Shown piece by piece: positions 9,611-19,440 of a DNA stretch of 64,000 bases. Under the pieces are notes generated by a model. It saw only the letters and a program-made list of their open reading frames with translations, was not told the DNA's origin and did not search any database. A program made the position numbers and the translations under genes. Location of the stretch: assembly GCA_014529385.2 (NCBI GenBank), contig CM043944.1, forward strand, positions 52,821,268 to 52,885,267, written 5' to 3'. This DNA is from Adiantum capillus-veneris (lineage: Eukaryota > Streptophyta > Polypodiopsida > Polypodiales > Pteridaceae). Each line of letters opens with the position of its first letter. The stretch's first letter is position 1.

Positions 9611-11425
9611 TTATGGTGCCATCCTTTTTAGAGCATCTTTTATCATTTGCTCTACATTTGGCATGGTTGTTGTTTGAACATTCTTTTTAGTGGTAGTCTC
9701 GCTCGCTACGAAGGAGGAGCTACTGGATGCAAAATCTGTATCCGCTGACACCTCTCCATAAACCGTACAGTTATCCACTAAGTACAATGCCTCTCTCGTT
9801 ACTTGTTCGAAACTTGTACAAGCTTTCAAGTGCAAGTCCTTCTTGAGAGTGTCGTTCCTCAGTCCCTCAATAAAGAGAACAGATAGTCTATCATCTTGTG
9901 GTCGTTCACGTACTGGACATCTCTCAATGTATTGTTTGAAGCGAAGTGAAGCTTCCTTCACCTTTTCGTGTTCTCTCTGTTTAAAAGCATATATTTGTGA
10001 GACCGTATTGTGCTTAATCCCTCGTTTTGAGAATTCCTCAGCAAACTCTCTTAGCAAATGGTCAATGTCATGGAATCCCCCTATGTTCATTGGTTGAAAC
10101 CATGTCAATGCAGTACCTTCTAGAGTAAGACCAAATCCCTCGTATTGTGTATGGAAATCTGTTATCTGCTCAGCTCTTAAGACTTGCTTAAAGAGTGACA
10201 CATGTGCATACGGATCTCCTGAACCACCATACTTCTTTGGCATACACTTGGCTACTTGAGATGGTCTCATACGTCTATGATCTGCTACCAATCTCATTGC
10301 TCCTGTGTCTCGGCTAAAGCTTTCTCTAGCATCATGGACTTCATGGGTTACCCTTGTCGGTTCCTCTGCCCTGAATCTACTACTGGGAGGTAAATGTGAT
10401 GGTTCCGCTTCAAACCTTGGACCTGGAGTGGTATAGGTGGGGATTGGAACTGCACTACCTCGATTCGTCTCCATTGACTCTCTGGAATGTAATGATCCCA
10501 TTGGTCCGAGCTTCGAGTCCCAAGGTTGACTGAAAGAGTCAGCAACCTGAGTTCTTTGTCCTCCTGTTGTCATAGAGTTTTGCACTCCAGTTGTTGGTGC
10601 TGGTCTATGTGAGCTAGAAGTAACATAATACTGATGTAGTGGTCTCCCAAAGTATGTATATCCTTCTAATTCTTTCTTGCCCATTGTTGAGTATTGCTTG
10701 CCATACTTATCGTAAGCGGCAATTTTCACTTCCGATCCCTCTGTGTAGGTAAAGACATAGAGTCTTTTTTTGTCTGTCAACTCTCCAGTGTAGGGTTCTT
10801 CACATCTATAATAGAGATCTTGCTCCCCATTATTATATTTGTATAGCCCCACATAGATGTTATCAGTGTTGATCCTTGTAGTTTCATTCTCTCTTCTTAA
10901 CCTCGCATTAGGGAAGTTCATTATTGGTGCTTTCTCCTCGAGTTCTTCATCTATTTTGGCTTTGGTGCCCATCAATCCCCACTTGTCCACAATGTTAGGG
11001 TTTAGGACTACCAAGTACATGGTACCCTCATCATCTAGATATCTATCTCCGCTATAGCTCACAGGCACTAAGTCCTTGAACTCACTAGGTCTATCTTCTA
11101 TCTTTACACAATAGCGGTCCATTCCATCTTTGTAGATCTTGGCACCTTGCTCATTGTCGTACTGGTATTTTATGAACAATAGCTTCATGGTGGCGGAAGG
11201 GTTTGATGATCCTGATGCCATATTTTCTCTGTTGTTCCTGTTCGAGTGTTCGGTGAAAATCTCGTAAGACCTCTCCGAAGAAGTATCAGAAACACTTCCT
11301 TCAAAGATCGGCTCTAATGGTTGCACCCAACTTTGGTTTACGCTTCCCTCGGTTGATATGACACTTGCTGGTTCCCCTTGTTTTGGTTGATTATTCCGGA
11401 GATTCCTGCCCGATCTCAAATTCAT
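9611..11425 (-). CDS. Element A gag capsid protein
   Basis: I take the ATG at 11425 (MNLRSGRN) as the start: an in-frame TGA lies upstream near 11491, and only a TTG precedes this ATG. The N-terminal half (to about residue 350) is unrecognised. The C-terminal half carries a retrotransposon gag domain: GSGDPYAHVSLFKQ, LTLEGTALTWFQ, LREFAEEFSKRG, ASLRFKQYIERC and LFIEGLRNDTLKKDL. It would form the virus-like particle shell. The frame ends at TAA followed by CAA AAA, and the same frame reopens into the zinc-knuckle segment. The TAA could be a mutation or a leaky stop. Confidence 0.85.
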   Translation of the reverse strand: MNLRSGRNLRNNQPKQGEPASVISTEGSVNQSWVQPLEPIFEGSVSDTSSERSYEIFTEHSNRNNRENMASGSSNPSATMKLLFIKYQYDNEQGAKIYKDGMDRYCVKIEDRPSEFKDLVPVSYSGDRYLDDEGTMYLVVLNPNIVDKWGLMGTKAKIDEELEEKAPIMNFPNARLRRENETTRINTDNIYVGLYKYNNGEQDLYYRCEEPYTGELTDKKRLYVFTYTEGSEVKIAAYDKYGKQYSTMGKKELEGYTYFGRPLHQYYVTSSSHRPAPTTGVQNSMTTGGQRTQVADSFSQPWDSKLGPMGSLHSRESMETNRGSAVPIPTYTTPGPRFEAEPSHLPPSSRFRAEEPTRVTHEVHDARESFSRDTGAMRLVADHRRMRPSQVAKCMPKKYGGSGDPYAHVSLFKQVLRAEQITDFHTQYEGFGLTLEGTALTWFQPMNIGGFHDIDHLLREFAEEFSKRGIKHNTVSQIYAFKQREHEKVKEASLRFKQYIERCPVRERPQDDRLSVLFIEGLRNDTLKKDLHLKACTSFEQVTREALYLVDNCTVYGEVSADTDFASSSSSFVASETTTKKNVQTTTMPNVEQMIKDALKRMAP

Positions 11426-11594
11426 CAATTCCCCTAAAGGACTGTAACTTTTCCGTCTCGGCAATTTGTTTTCCCCAAGTTTTTGTGGTCAGAATTGATC
11501 CAAATTGACTGATACTTGGTCAATTGTTTAATCTTGTCAGTTGGACAACTTTTGTTTCATCAAGTGAGAATTTTGTCGCAGTTATGCTGAAAAA

Positions 11595-11616
11595 GACATT
11601 ATACGCGTATGATGTC
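11595..11616. repeat. Palindrome copy 2 (element A leader)
   Basis: The core TACGCGTA and arms match the other copies with one arm mismatch (CATT instead of CATC). Confidence 0.8.
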
Positions 11617-11878
11617 CTTTTTCACAGATTTTGACTATTTTGGTTATGCTCACTCTCAGTGGGCCCTTTATGCTCTGTTCACTCACAAAATTGAGTTTGA
11701 ACTCTGTTTGAGCAAGTTATGGCTAATTTAGGCTTTTCTTGGCAATTTTCCACTTTTGACTTGTTTTTTGGGTCAATTGTGATCCAAATGGGATGAAACT
11801 TGAAATATAACCTCTAGACAGCTATTACAATGGATCTGTGTTAGCAAAGTATCAAAATATGTCCAAAATTAGGTCAAA

Positions 11879-11900
11879 GACATCATACGCGTATGATGTC
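11879..11900. repeat. Palindrome copy 3 (element A leader)
   Basis: A perfect 22-bp palindrome: G + the 20-bp core + C. Confidence 0.85.
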
Positions 11901-12003
11901 TTTTTCATCAATATGGGTCCAAACTTGATATTTATGCTTCTTACAGTGTCTGTAACAATCTTGTCACGTCAGATATCAAAAATAAGCAGTGGATGTGCCA
12001 AAA

Positions 12004-12025
12004 GACATTATACGCGTATGATGTC
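12004..12025. repeat. Palindrome copy 4 (element A leader)
   Basis: It has the same single arm mismatch as copy 2 (CATT). Confidence 0.8.
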
Positions 12026-12291
12026 TTTTGTCCCAGATTTTGACTATTTTTGGTTTTAAGCCTTCTCCAATGTTTATAATTGAGTTTCAAGTGTTTTTGT
12101 CAGGTTTGAATGTAAAAACAAGATCTGAATCCAAAATTTCCTATTCTTTGCGTTTCTTGGACTCCGACTTGTCTTTTTGGGTTTCTTTGAGTGTTAATGT
12201 TCTTGTTTTAAGTTGATCTTAGGGTAAAACCCCCCTTCTAAACACTCTGGCAATGTCAAATTTTCAATTTTAGTCTCTGTTTAGGTCCTAA

Positions 12292-12313
12292 GACATCATA
12301 CGCGTATGATGTC
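12292..12313. repeat. Palindrome copy 5 (element A leader)
   Basis: A perfect 22-bp palindrome identical to copy 3. Confidence 0.85.
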
Positions 12314-12834
12314 TAAAGTTGCAGATTTCCAGTTTTTCAGCACAGAACTCTTCCAATAGCTCTTTTAAGTGCTCAGCAACAATCAGTTACATAGAAAATT
12401 TTTCTGAACTTTGTTTATTGCATATTTCACTACCAAAGCGACTTTTTCAGTGATCTAACATGCAATCAAACACATCAAGCAAATAGAACACCAATTGATA
12501 GCTCTAGATCAGGATCAAATCAGGCCCTACCTAAGCTACTTCTAATCATAAAATGGATTTTTTGCAATTGAAAATATAAAGAGATTTACTACCACACAAG
12601 GAGTAGCAAATGCTTTTTATGTCAACAACCACTTAAACACCATCAAAAACAATCTAATCTAAACTAAACTAAAAATACTGTCAACACGGAAGACCCAGGA
12701 ATACCCCACTTCCCAGTATCTCTCGAGACCTTCGGAGTCCACCACTCCTAGATCTTTTCTAACTAAAGTATACAAAGTAGTTTATATGACTCACCTCGTA
12801 GGATTAGTCTAAGGTCACCTACTTAGGGCTCTCG

Positions 12835-12852
12835 TCCCCGACAGCGGCGCCA
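12835..12852 (-). promoter_or_regulatory. Element A primer-binding site
   Basis: The minus-strand sequence TGGCGCCGCTGTCGGGGA begins two bases inside the LTR end. TGGCGCCG...GGGGA-type sites are common just inside the 5' LTR of plant Ty3/gypsy elements and pair with a tRNA 3' end to prime minus-strand DNA synthesis. I do not assign the tRNA. Confidence 0.8.
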
Positions 12853-12854
12853 AA

Positions 12855-13787
12855 TGTTAAGGCGGTTACGCCACTAGCGGAAGCTAAATAGCGAGAACTC
12901 AACCAACAATAGAATTTGTCAGACGAGGGCGGAGCTTGACCCGCAGGCGCATGGAAACAACTAGGTGGGTGTCAAATCACCTACTCGACCTTCTAATGAC
13001 AATCACTACTAAGGAAATCAAATCTAAGTTCTAAAACACGCAAGTGACTGAAATCCGTACTACGAACGAATGCTATACGAAACAGGATCTAGAATCATTG
13101 AATCGATCTCAAACTCAAGGGGAAGTCTATACACTAGGTAAGAACAACACCCTAAAGACTTGAACTGCAAAATCAACCTATAACCACTCCGTGCGGCAAA
13201 CGCGTATGAAGACAGGCCGAAAAATACAGGTGACTGAAACTTGACCCCGATGGTACTAATGCATAGCTCTACTCGTTGTGGTTCTATAGATATGCTGCAC
13301 GCTCTATTCCGACACACGAGTTGGAAGAAAACTCACACCGAAGCTCGTAGGAACTTACCACACATAGAAGCCGATAGCGCGCACTCTTGGTATCTGTGCG
13401 TAGCTCTCACCGTTGCTAACACAATGGCGGTGTCGCTTCTCCAATGGCGGCCCCGTAGCTCGCGTAGCAAGAAGATAAGACTCTCTCTCTCTCTCTCTCA
13501 GACACAGTCACGGCGCTCAAAAACTCACTTTGATTAATAATTCAATCTCCCTTAGGTTACAAAACTTTGGCTTATATACCTCAGCCTTGGAGGTGAGAAC
13601 ATCTCTAATTATTTACATCAACAGGTGAAATTACTTCGGGATTACAAGCTGGAAACTCAATTGAGTCCCGTTACTTAATGAATGGCTCAAATCAAAATTA
13701 ATGTCTGAAAGACATTTATTACAATCAATGGTTACAAAATGATGGGTGTGAGCAAAAATGTGGGTGTGATCCTCTGCTGGCTCAACA
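12855..13787 (-). repeat. Element A 5' LTR (933 bp)
   Basis: On the minus strand it starts TGTTGAGCC and ends CCTTAACA, giving the TGTT...AACA inverted termini expected of an LTR. The inner end abuts the primer-binding site and the outer end abuts resumed B1 sequence. A minus-strand GTATATAAG near 13570-13580 is a plausible TATA box. A short CT tract lies near 13480-13499. The partner LTR is not in the window, so identity and age cannot be estimated. The target duplication would be TCATT (13788-13792), not verifiable here. Confidence 0.85.
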
Positions 13788-16700
13788 TCATTGCAAAGGA
13801 TCATCACTTTCCTATGCTGGGGAAAAGATAAGAGAGCATGATGCCTTCATCTTGTTTGACCCTGGCTCTACTTTGAACTTCGTATCAATGGAGTTGGCCG
13901 CCAAGTTGGACATTCAAGCTTTTGAGATGGAAGATATGGTAATGGCGACGCAGATTTCAAGGGACAGCAAGCCTCCGTTACTCCCTTGATTGGGAAGTTG
14001 AGGCTTCATGTCCAAAGCTATGTTGACAAAGAAGACTTCTTCATCTCTCCTCTCCAACATAAGGATGCTATCCTAGGGGCACCATGGTTTGATTGCATGG
14101 CTACCAACATGAAGTTCCCTGAAAGGAGAATATACTTCACCTATAGGGGAAAGAACGTGTATATAAATGCTAGTGAGCGTGGTCGCACTATTCCACTTGT
14201 AAATCCTCTTGCTTTTGATAAGTCAATGAAGTGCTCAGTTTCTGCATACATGATTTTTGTCAAAGAGTCTCTAAAAGATACTAATGTTTCATCAAATGTA
14301 AATGGTAGGAATCAAGAAGAGTTAGACTTGTCTAATTTTCTAAAAGGGTTCCAAGATGTGTTCATAGATGATATCCCCATGGACTTACCTCCAACACGAG
14401 GGGATGATGACCATTGCATTGAGCTCCTTCCAGGAAGCTCACCTCCCAACAAACCTCCTTATCGAGTCTCACAAGCTCAACAAGAGGAGATCATGAGGCA
14501 AGTACAGGAATTGGTAGACAAAGGGATGGTGAGGCCTAGTTCCTCTCCCTTTTTTTCTCCAGTCCTTTTAGTGCAAAAGAAAGATGGTACATACCGTATG
14601 TGTGTGGACTATCGAGCACTAAACCATATCACTATCAAAAACAGATTTCCCGTGCCTCGGGTATAAGTTCTGTTTGATAAGCTACACGGATCTACCTACT
14701 TCAGTAGGATTGACCTTAAGAGTGGCTATCATAAAATAAGGATAGTGGATGAATATATCTTAAAGACCGCGTTTCACACAACGTTTGGTCTTTATGAATA
14801 TCTAGTCATGCCTTTTGGCTTGACTAATGCACCAGCTACGTTCAATCGTCTGATGGAGAAAATTTTTAGACCATACCACAAATTCATTGGCATCATCTAC
14901 TCCAAGTCTTTGGAGGAACATAAGCAACATCTCCAAGTGATTTTTCAAGCATTGAGGGAGAAGAAGCCTTTTCTCAACCAAAAGAAAAGTGAATTCTTCC
15001 TTCAAGAGATTCAATACCTAGGTCATATTATCTCTCACGATGGTATCCATATGGATCCATCAAAGTTAGAGGTAATAAAATCATGGCCTAACCCAAGAAA
15101 TCTACATGAGCTAAGAAGCTTTATTGGTGTGTGCGCATACTATAGACCCTCATAGCAAAATTCTCTCAAGTAGCAGGACCACTACACGACTTAACTAAGA
15201 AGAACGTTAAGTATGTATGGACTACCAAGGAGCAAAATGCTTTTGATAAGCTCAAAGAGAAGCTTACTTCCCAACCAGTCCTCATGCTTCCGGATCTCTT
15301 AAAGCCATTTGAGGTCCAATGTGATGCTTGTGGTGATTGCTTGGAGTAGTTTTGCTTCAAGAAGGACATGACATAGCATATGAGAGCCGAAGGCTCAATA
15401 CTGATGAGCGAGTCTTGGGCATTTATGAGAAAGAGCTATTAGTTGTTCTACATGCCCTAGGCACATGGAAGCACTACCTATTGGGGACTCCATTCATCCT
15501 ACAAACCGACCACCAAAGTCTCAAGTATTTCATGACACAAACCAAGCTTTCCGACAAACAAATGAGGTGGGAAAATTTTCTTTCGCAATTTTATTTCCAT
15601 ATTGCTCACATAGCTGGTAAGCACAATCAAGTGGCCGATGCACTTTCACGACGACCAAAAGTTAATGCGGTGTCTATAGCTACTCACAATGATCTATCCT
15701 CTATGATAGATGAGTATGCTATTGACCCTGACTTTTAGAGACATAATTTCAGCCCTTGCTTTGGGGAAGAAAGAGGAACCATTCACCTTTCAGGATGGTA
15801 ATCTTCTCCACGGCAATAGGCTATGTGTTACCCATTCCCTTCGTGAGAAAGTTATGTATGAATCCCATGCTCCTCCATATGCAGGGCATAGAGGTATTCA
15901 ACCTACTCTCCGAGGAGTAGAGACGTACTTCTATTGGCCTACCATGAAAGTGGACATACAAGAGTATGTTTCAAAATGTGTAGTATGCCAAAAGACCAAG
16001 TATGATAGAGGGAAGCAACCTGGATTACTCCAGTCATTGCCTATCCCAAATTCACCATGGGAGAGTATATCCATGGATTTCATCTTTGAATTACCCAAGT
16101 CTATCCATGGGAATACAAGAATACAGACAATAGTCTTAGCAAGCAAGCACATTTTATTCCTGTAAAAAAGACTATTAAGGCATATCAAATGGAAACTCTC
16201 TTCATATCTTAGATTTTCAAGCACCATGGATTACCCACATCCATCGTGTCAGACAGAGATCCTAGAATGACCAGTAATTTTTGGAAAGGTCTCTTTGAAA
16301 ATCTAGGAACAAGATTGAATTTCTCTTCGGCCTATCACCCACAAACGTTTGGCCAAAGTGAGATAGCCAATTTTACAATACTTGATCTACTCAAGACTTA
16401 TGTTACCGAAGTAGATCAATGCTCACAATGGGAAAAGTACTTACCTCTTGTAGAGTATGCCTACAATAATACTGTACATACTTCTATGGGAAAAGCACCT
16501 TTTGCGATCATTGAGGGAAGACCTAAAAGTCCCTTGCTACTCAAAGTACATGGGAAGATCTTCGCCGCCAATGAGTATAGCCGTGACCTACAAGAATCTT
16601 TTCAAAAGATTAAGGAGGCTATATCCATCTCTCAAGAAAGGCAAAAAGTTGTTGCTGATAAGCACAGAAGAGCCTTAATGTTCAAAGAAAATAATTGGGT

Positions 16701-17148
16701 CTTACTCAAGTTTCCTAAGGCTTGATTAAGGCAAACGACGGGCAAAAATCCTATGGGCCATAAAAAGTATTATGCTAAACTAGCAAAAGGATACTATGGT
16801 CCTTTCCAAATCTTGAAGCCCATCAATGAGATGGCTTATCAACTCAAGTTGCCCAACCATTGGCTCATACACAATGCCTTTCATGTAAGCCTACTTAAGC
16901 CCTATAAAGGAGAGCCACCAACTGAACCAATTATTGAAGACCCTCCCGAAGTTGAAGACCAAGAAGAGGTGCTACAACCCGAAGCTATCCTTCGGCATGA
17001 AGACAAGGTACTACGACATGGTGAGATTATCCGACGGTATCTTATTAAGTTCAAAAATTATCCTTTTGAAGATGCTAGATGGATGCAAGGAATACAGCTT
17101 AAGGATAGTATGAACCTTGTCAATGCTTACAATGCTACATTAGAGTAA
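13788..17148 (+). pseudogene. B1 pol: protease, RT, RNase H, integrase, chromodomain (decayed)
   Basis: Order and motifs: protease (ILGAPWFD near 14080), RT ([37 protein letters not shown]), RNase H (YESRRLNTDE, TDHQSLKYF), integrase H2C2 (H..H, CVVCQKTK), core (SMDFIFELP, VSDRDPRM, GQSEIAN) and a C-terminal chromodomain (RRYLIKFKNYPFEDARWM, about 17030-17090). Compared with B2, lesions include GAA to TAA at 14664, an in-frame 18-bp deletion near 14892 that removes the RT catalytic FFDD, one-base deletions near 15148 and 15345, a one-base insertion near 15735, a small deletion in integrase near 16135 and a TAG near 16722. It cannot make active pol. Confidence 0.85.
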
Positions 17149-17484
17149 GAAAATGTACAAATTTCTTTTAAATGACTCATGTTTTTGTCTTATAAGACTA
17201 GTCCTCTTTTTAATTGTGCACAAATTTAACTAGTATGCATGCTTAGAATCATGTTTGTGATGACGACGTCTCTCAAACACCAAGTAGAATTTGTCACTCT
17301 ACTTTGGGAGAATGAAATGGACTAAAGAGCAGACATGCTTGCATCAGCTATGTCTCACAAGCACAAAATGGATTAGTCATCCATCTTGAAAAGATGTCGT
17401 AGGGTAAAAAGGGATCCTCTACCTGCTAAGTAAAATTGACTAATGACTAAGGCTTTATCTTCTCTACCTCATAGTCGAGGACGA

Positions 17485-17507
17485 CTATGATTTCAAGAGA
17501 GAGGTAA
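17485..17507 (+). promoter_or_regulatory. B1 polypurine tract
   Basis: The purine run AAGAGAGAGG directly precedes the LTR start, as expected for priming of plus-strand DNA. B2 has the same run before its LTR. Confidence 0.7.
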
Positions 17508-19140
17508 TGTCATAAAATCTAATATCTAATATCTAACCAACCCAAATGATTTTCTCATATTAAATTGATCACTTAATGTGGGAGAATAAACGGGAACAAG
17601 TGTTAAGATATATACATGTGCTTATAGATCTATCTCAACACGGGGCCAATGGTAAAGGGGCCCAAATGAGAGATGTTCTATCAAAGAGAAAGGCTAACAA
17701 ATGAGCATAATAACTTAGGGTTAGCTTCATTGAACACCTCCAATAATATGTGTAAAAGTCCTTTGAACTTAGGTAAGCTAGGGTTGAGCTTGAGGCACGG
17801 GAACCCGACTCAGCTCGAGGTGCTTGTCATGCTTGATAAATGAGGTGCTTGAGGTTCTTGATGATTGAGGTGCTTGAGATGCTTGAGGTGCTTAATGATT
17901 GAGATGCTTGAGGTGCTTGACATGCTTGAGATGCTAGGGTTGCACTTGAGGTGAGAACACAGCCCAAGCTTAAAGTGCTTAAGAACCAAGCTTGTGGTGT
18001 GAACTCGGCCTATGCATGAGGGGCTTGAGGTGTCAAAAAGTCAAATATTCGATCCCTACAAGGAGGTGGCGAGCCCTACATGAGGGGGGATGAGAGAGAA
18101 CACCCACACACACACAAGGCATGCATGGTACAAAGAAATCAAAAGGGACACTTGTCAAGTTCCTCCTCATGTTTCCCTCATGGTGTGCCTGAAGCCTATT
18201 GGTTGGCCACCCAAGGGGTCCAATAATAATTTATGAGATTTAATTAATTGATTTAGCATTTATCTAGCCCTATCTCTCAAAGGGGAAAGGGGGACACTTG
18301 TCTCAAGGCTACCCTTGCTCCTTGTAATGCCTCCTGCTTATGATTGGCTAGGCCTGGAGGGGTCCAATTAGCTTCAAGCGTGAGCTACAAGGGGGAGTCG
18401 ACCCAAGAAAGCTAGGGGTTTGCTTAGGGGATATACTCACACACACACACACACACACAAACACTCTCATTGTGTGCTATGCAAAGTGAAAGAGCTCCCT
18501 CTCCTTCTCCAAGCAAGTAGAGGTTGAGAGCCTACACCAACACTCTTGGATATGGAGTGCAAATCCAACCAAGAGCCATGATTCAATGCTTAAGCTTGCC
18601 ATATCCTTCTTCTTCATTACTATGCTATTATGTATGCTAGTAACAAGAGTTATGATAAGTGAGGAACTAATTCTTTCTCCTACGAAATGTTTCTTCTTCC
18701 TCTTCCCTACCCTCATTCCCTACTAGCTCTCTCCACCTTCAAAGGTGTTTGAGGTCTTGGGACTGAGGCTTGGGATAGTTAAAGCTTTCTTCAAGTTTAT
18801 GTTATGTTTGTGATGCATGAAGCTTTCCATATTTAGTGCATCACCCAGGTCACAAGGAACACAAAGATTGTATTGTAACAAGTCTCTCTTAATGGGAGAA
18901 ATCATAATACAAATGCCTATTAGAGGGGGGACCGGCTCCACATAAATCCGGTCCTCAACTGTTATCATGTTCTCTAAATTCTCTCTCTTGCAAAAGTATT
19001 TTTCATGCCAAGTTAACTAATTGCTATGATTATGTTGCTATCTTCAATTATGTTCACCCACTATGCTCACAAAGTCATTTCTCAAAAGTACTCTCATTAC
19101 TGTCCGCTACTCTCAAATTAAATAGGCCAATTCCATTACA
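17508..19140 (+). repeat. B1 3' LTR (about 1.63 kb)
   Basis: It starts TGTCATAAAATC after the polypurine tract and ends CCATTACA. The B2 LTR (23236-24699) has the same start, end and internal landmarks, for example the GGACCGGCTCCA block near the 3' end. This copy is longer, partly because of a GAGGTGCTTGA-type minisatellite at about 17815-17945. It also contains an AC tract near 18429-18459. Confidence 0.85.
17815..17945 (+). repeat. Degenerate minisatellite inside the B1 LTR
   Basis: Variants of GAGGTGCTTGAGATGCTT recur about ten times. The corresponding part of the B2 LTR lacks the array, so it expanded after the two copies separated or contracted in B2. Confidence 0.7.
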
Positions 19141-19440
19141 GGCCACGTACCATATCGACGGTAATACACCATACTATGGTGGCCTCTGGAATCAATTTCC
19201 AAACGGGGGCTAAAAGAAATAATAAGCCCACGGAAAACAAGGGTTCCAACGAGCCTAAGGGGAAGGACAATGTCCAAAAGTCTCCTAAGGGCAACTCCAA
19301 CAAAGCTAAAGAGAAGGGAGTTACCAAGGTAGAAAGAAACTCTCTCATGAAGAGCTTGAGCGTTATCGCAAGGATAACCGGTGTTTCAAGTGCGGCGAAC
19401 AAAGGCATGCATACCGCGCTTGTCCCCAAATGAACATCCG
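19141..19440 (+). pseudogene. B2 gag C-terminal remnant with zinc knuckle
   Basis: A lysine- and asparagine-rich stretch (NNKPTENKGSNEPKGK) is followed, in another frame, by the zinc knuckle CFKCGEQRHAYRAC (CX2CX4HX4C) near 19380-19420. A frameshift near 19340 separates the two. The knuckle frame runs on into protease. The knuckle would bind element RNA. Confidence 0.75.

Larger units (their letters stand above)
11426..12834 (-). other. Element A 5' untranslated leader with four palindromes
   Basis: About 1.4 kb separates the primer-binding site from the gag ATG. No convincing reading frame is seen. Four copies of the palindrome occur at 11595, 11879, 12004 and 12292, unevenly spaced (about 284, 125 and 288 bp). 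Long leaders are typical of large plant Ty3/gypsy elements and usually hold packaging and dimerisation signals. Confidence 0.7.
1..13787 (-). mobile_element. Element A: giant Ty3/gypsy LTR retrotransposon (Tat/Athila-like), left end outside window
   Basis: Reading on the minus strand, the order is LTR (13787-12855), primer-binding site, 1.4-kb leader, gag, zinc knuckles, protease, reverse transcriptase, RNase H, integrase, a second protease-like domain and then at least 1.8 kb of non-coding sequence. This domain order is Ty3/gypsy. The reverse transcriptase wording (YMDD, FLDGFSGYNQL) and the very long 3' non-coding part fit the Tat/Athila branch; that assignment is inference. No second LTR is seen before position 1, so the element exceeds 13.8 kb. 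It is defective: several frame changes and in-frame stops interrupt gag-pol. It sits inside chromovirus B1, whose protease-region sequence resumes directly after the LTR at 13788. Confidence 0.9.
13788..19140 (+). mobile_element. Element B1: chromovirus Ty3/gypsy, 5' part displaced beyond window
   Basis: The sequence runs protease, reverse transcriptase, RNase H, integrase, chromodomain, polypurine tract and 3' LTR on the plus strand. It is closely related to B2 (19141-24699) throughout. Its gag and 5' LTR are missing because element A was inserted at 13787/13788. Its LTR ends at 19140, exactly where B2 gag sequence begins, which suggests that B1 itself jumped into B2. Confidence 0.85.

Noticed and set aside
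19141-19190. Imperfect inverted repeat GGCCAC...GTGGCC as a terminal repeat
   Set aside because: It is coding gag sequence at the B1/B2 junction; the match is short and interrupted.
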